Origin: Gemmatimonadota bacterium
GTDB taxonomy: Bacteria > Gemmatimonadota > Gemmatimonadetes > Longimicrobiales > Gaopeijiaceae
Assembly (NCBI GenBank): GCA_003567615.1
Contig: PWZC01000043.1
Location: 1-7,406, forward strand
Direction: 5' to 3'
DNA length: 7,406 nucleotides
Below the pieces are notes generated by a model. That model was not told the DNA's origin. It was given only the letters and a program-made list of their open reading frames with translations, and ran no database searches. Made by a program: the position numbers and the translations under genes. This document shows, in pieces, positions 5,646 through 7,406 of the stretch. How positions within the stretch are numbered: the first letter of the stretch is position 1; each line of letters opens with the position of its first letter.

Positions 5646-6017
5646 ATGTCCTGGCTTTCGATTCCGTCCATCCTGCAGCTCATTGTGGGTCTCGGCCTCC
5701 TGAACGTCTGGCTGCTCCGGCCCAAGTCGACGACGGGATACCGCGGCGGCGAGGCTCGGTCCCTGCGGGAGGAATTCGAGGTGTACGGACTGCCCGGCTT
5801 CGCCTTCTATGTGGTGGGGGGCCTCAAGATCGTGGCCGGGGTCGTCCTCATCGCCGGAATCTGGGCTCCTCTCCCGGTCCGACTCGCCGCCGGTGTCGTG
5901 GCGGCACTCATGGTGGGGGCACTGGTCATGCACGTGAAGGTGGGCGACCCGGCGAAGAAGTCCGTACCGGCGGCCCTCATGCTCCTCCTCAGTGCCGCCA
6001 TCGTGTTTCTGCACTGA
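5646..6017 (+). CDS. DoxX-like small membrane protein
   Basis: Small membrane protein of 123 residues with four predicted helices near residues 5-24, 52-72, 76-95 and 106-122. Family features are E43-F-x-x-Y-G-L-P50 between helices one and two, G59-L-K-I-V-A-G65 in helix two, and the M95-H-V-K-V-G-D-P102 loop followed by P108-A in helix four. All are typical of DoxX-like families. The ATG at 5646 places the first helix at the N-terminus as in relatives. An in-frame TTG at 5583 would add a Pro-rich tail without family support and is rejected. The ribosome binding site is weak (CAGG about 10 bases upstream). It diverges from another DoxX-like gene and converges on a serine hydrolase 20 bases away. 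Its function is unknown; the two DoxX-like proteins share architecture but little obvious residue identity. Confidence 0.85.
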   Translation: MSWLSIPSILQLIVGLGLLNVWLLRPKSTTGYRGGEARSLREEFEVYGLPGFAFYVVGGLKIVAGVVLIAGIWAPLPVRLAAGVVAALMVGALVMHVKVGDPAKKSVPAALMLLLSAAIVFLH

Positions 6018-6037
6018 TTTCTGCGCGCCGGCAGGAT

Positions 6038-7406
6038 CTACGAAGTCCGGTGCGGCCCGGGCCGCACCAGCGCCGACAGGAGCAGCACCACCCCGAGCCC
6101 TCCCACCGCCGCCCCCAAACCTCCCACCTGCCCCGGCAGGATGGAGAAGAGGAAGAGGTAGTCCTGGGCGGCGGCCCATCCCACGCCCAGAAGGAGCACC
6201 GCGCCGACACCTCCGGTGACCAGCCGGGGCACATGGGGCGAGCGGTGCCGCCGAAGGATCACCCGCAGTCCCTGCGCAACGGCCGCCAGGCCCAGCAGGA
6301 TGGTAAGGGCCCACGCCAGCGGTGAGGCCCGGGTGACGATGGCCATCCCCACCGGCTCCACCCCGAGATCCTCCGACCAGGCCCGGAGTATGTGGCCGAA
6401 GAGGGGCCAGGCCCGCTGGCTGTTGGCCAGGATCACCACTCCATCCCCGGACTCGGGGACCAGGTGGATGTGGGTCATCCACCCGTGGCCCTGCCCGCCG
6501 TGCCAGACAGCCCGGCGTCCATCGGAGAGGGGTTCGGTGAAGTGACCGAGGGAATACCCCTCGGCGACGAAGCGGAAGATGCCCTCCACCTCACCCTGAG
6601 GGCGGTGAAGGTCGGCCTGGGCCTCGGGCGTGAGGAGCGAGGGCTCGGGACCAAAGGGAAGGTCCATACTCGCTGCGGCGAAGCGGACCATGTCGTCCAG
6701 TGAGGCCAGGAGACCGCCGGAGGCCCGCCCCGGATAGACGTGCCGCGCCACCGGATCTCCCTTCAGGTCGTGGCCTACCGGCATACGAGGCACCAACTCC
6801 CGAGTCCACTCGAAGGTTGCCGTGTCCATCCCCAGGGGCCGGAGCACCGCGTCCGCCATCCAGCGGCTGAACGACTGGCCGGTCACATCCTCCACCAGCA
6901 CCTCCAGGAGGTTGAACCCGACATTGGAGTACTCGAACCGCTCCCCCGGCGAGGCCACCATCTCCAGATCCCGGGAAATGGACTCGCGAAGGGGCCGGAC
7001 CGGACCGGCCGGGGGAAAGCGGTCGGTGAAGTCTCCGATGGCGAGCCCGCCGGTCTGGCTGAGGAGGTGTCGGACCGTCACCTCCCCCCAACCGGGAGGG
7101 GGCGACCAGGAGTGAAGGTGATCCGACACCGGGTCGTCCAGCCCCACCCGTCCTTCCTCCACCAGCCTCATGACGCCCCAGGCCGTGACCGGCTTGGAGA
7201 TGGACTCGATGCGAAAGACCGCCTCCCGGGTCATGGGCCGACCCCGTGCCGGATCGGCAAAGCCGAAGGAGGCGGCCCAGGCCTCCTCACCGTCTCGGAG
7301 CACCACGACGTTCACCCCTGTCACCCCGTGGCGGGTCATCACCGCCGGGATCAGCCCCTCCAGCTCGGAGCCCAGCGGGTCGGGGCCAGTAGACCCTGGT
7401 GCGTCC
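6038..7406 (-). CDS. Serine hydrolase of the beta-lactamase class C fold with membrane tail (partial, N-terminus off the window)
   Basis: The reading frame is open from the right edge to TAG at 6038, so the N-terminus, probably with a signal peptide, lies outside. Codons upstream of the GTG/ATG pair at 7342/7339 read L-G-S-E-L-E-G-L-I-P-A-V, the normal lead-in of this family, so those internal starts are unlikely to be real. Counting from GTG 7342, the nucleophile motif is S47-I-S-K50 (SxxK), the second motif is Y138-S-N140, and the third is H281-G-G283 in place of KTG, as in many class C-like esterases and D-aminopeptidase/peptidase relatives. LLSQTGGL (93-100) and SPGERFEYSN are family hallmarks. 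After the hydrolase domain (to about 340), three hydrophobic segments follow, near 348-366, 378-396 and 408-428, so the catalytic domain is probably periplasmic and membrane-anchored. True beta-lactamase activity is not implied; the substrate is unknown. It converges with the DoxX-like gene. Confidence 0.92.
   Translation of the reverse strand, partial: DAPGSTGPDPLGSELEGLIPAVMTRHGVTGVNVVVLRDGEEAWAASFGFADPARGRPMTREAVFRIESISKPVTAWGVMRLVEEGRVGLDDPVSDHLHSWSPPPGWGEVTVRHLLSQTGGLAIGDFTDRFPPAGPVRPLRESISRDLEMVASPGERFEYSNVGFNLLEVLVEDVTGQSFSRWMADAVLRPLGMDTATFEWTRELVPRMPVGHDLKGDPVARHVYPGRASGGLLASLDDMVRFAAASMDLPFGPEPSLLTPEAQADLHRPQGEVEGIFRFVAEGYSLGHFTEPLSDGRRAVWHGGQGHGWMTHIHLVPESGDGVVILANSQRAWPLFGHILRAWSEDLGVEPVGMAIVTRASPLAWALTILLGLAAVAQGLRVILRRHRSPHVPRLVTGGVGAVLLLGVGWAAAQDYLFLFSILPGQVGGLGAAVGGLGVVLLLSALVRPGPHRTS
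6049..6068. repeat. Perfect 20-bp palindrome at the 3' end of the hydrolase gene
   Basis: The sequence GGTGCGGCCCGGGCCGCACC equals its own reverse complement. It encodes the V-R-P-G-P-H-R near the C-terminus of the serine hydrolase and lies about 32 bases beyond the stop of the convergent DoxX-like gene. As RNA it would form an eight-base-pair, all but one pair G-C, hairpin in either direction. No T run follows on either strand. It could slow or help stop convergent transcription, or bind a dimeric protein; the role is inferred. Confidence 0.6.

Noticed and set aside
6038..7406. Reading the hydrolase as an antibiotic-resistance beta-lactamase
   Set aside because: The SxxK/YSN/HGG set is shared by many esterases and peptidases, the third motif is not KTG, and the membrane tail is typical of non-resistance family members.
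1..7406. CRISPR arrays, tRNA genes, transposon ends or phage genes
   Set aside because: I saw no regularly spaced repeats, no tRNA-like cloverleaf, and no transposase or integrase domains.

Overview
The window is a high-GC bacterial chromosomal segment holding seven protein-coding genes and one TPP (thiamine pyrophosphate) riboswitch. I see no tRNA, rRNA, CRISPR array, insertion sequence or phage gene. The high GC, frequent GTG starts, DUF418/YeiB and DoxX-like membrane proteins, and a serine hydrolase with a membrane tail would fit a Gemmatimonadota-like or similar environmental bacterium. That assignment is a low-confidence inference, because no marker gene is present.

Left part (1-2368): a short-chain dehydrogenase/reductase (SDR) on the minus strand has a long leader. 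The leader carries a sigma70-like promoter (TTGAGT, 17 nt, TAGACT), a small GC hairpin, a TPP aptamer, a candidate alternative helix that would break the aptamer, a second strong hairpin, and a good ribosome binding site that fixes the start at 800. The reductase is therefore probably repressed when thiamine pyrophosphate is plentiful, although it is not one of the standard thiamine biosynthesis enzymes. Divergent from it is a DUF418/YeiB-type polytopic membrane protein.

Middle (2369-5488): a 369-bp gap without a convincing gene separates DUF418 from a convergent minus-strand operon. In transcription order the operon encodes a small DoxX-like membrane protein, an ABC ATPase of the glycine betaine/choline (ProV/OpuCA) type, and one polypeptide joining a secreted substrate-binding domain to the permease. 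The genes overlap by 11 bp and 4 bp, so they are almost certainly cotranscribed. Together the last two form a complete osmoprotectant-type importer. The binding domain sits in front of the permease, and a run of ten G residues lies in the permease coding strand.

Right part (5489-7406): a second DoxX-like gene runs divergently from the first across a 157-bp spacer. It converges, with a 20-bp gap, on a class C beta-lactamase-fold serine hydrolase with three predicted C-terminal membrane segments. The hydrolase reading frame runs off the right edge, so its N-terminus is missing. A perfect 20-bp palindrome lies in its last codons.

The best lead is the riboswitch-controlled oxidoreductase. I did not find a wholly new multi-gene system.
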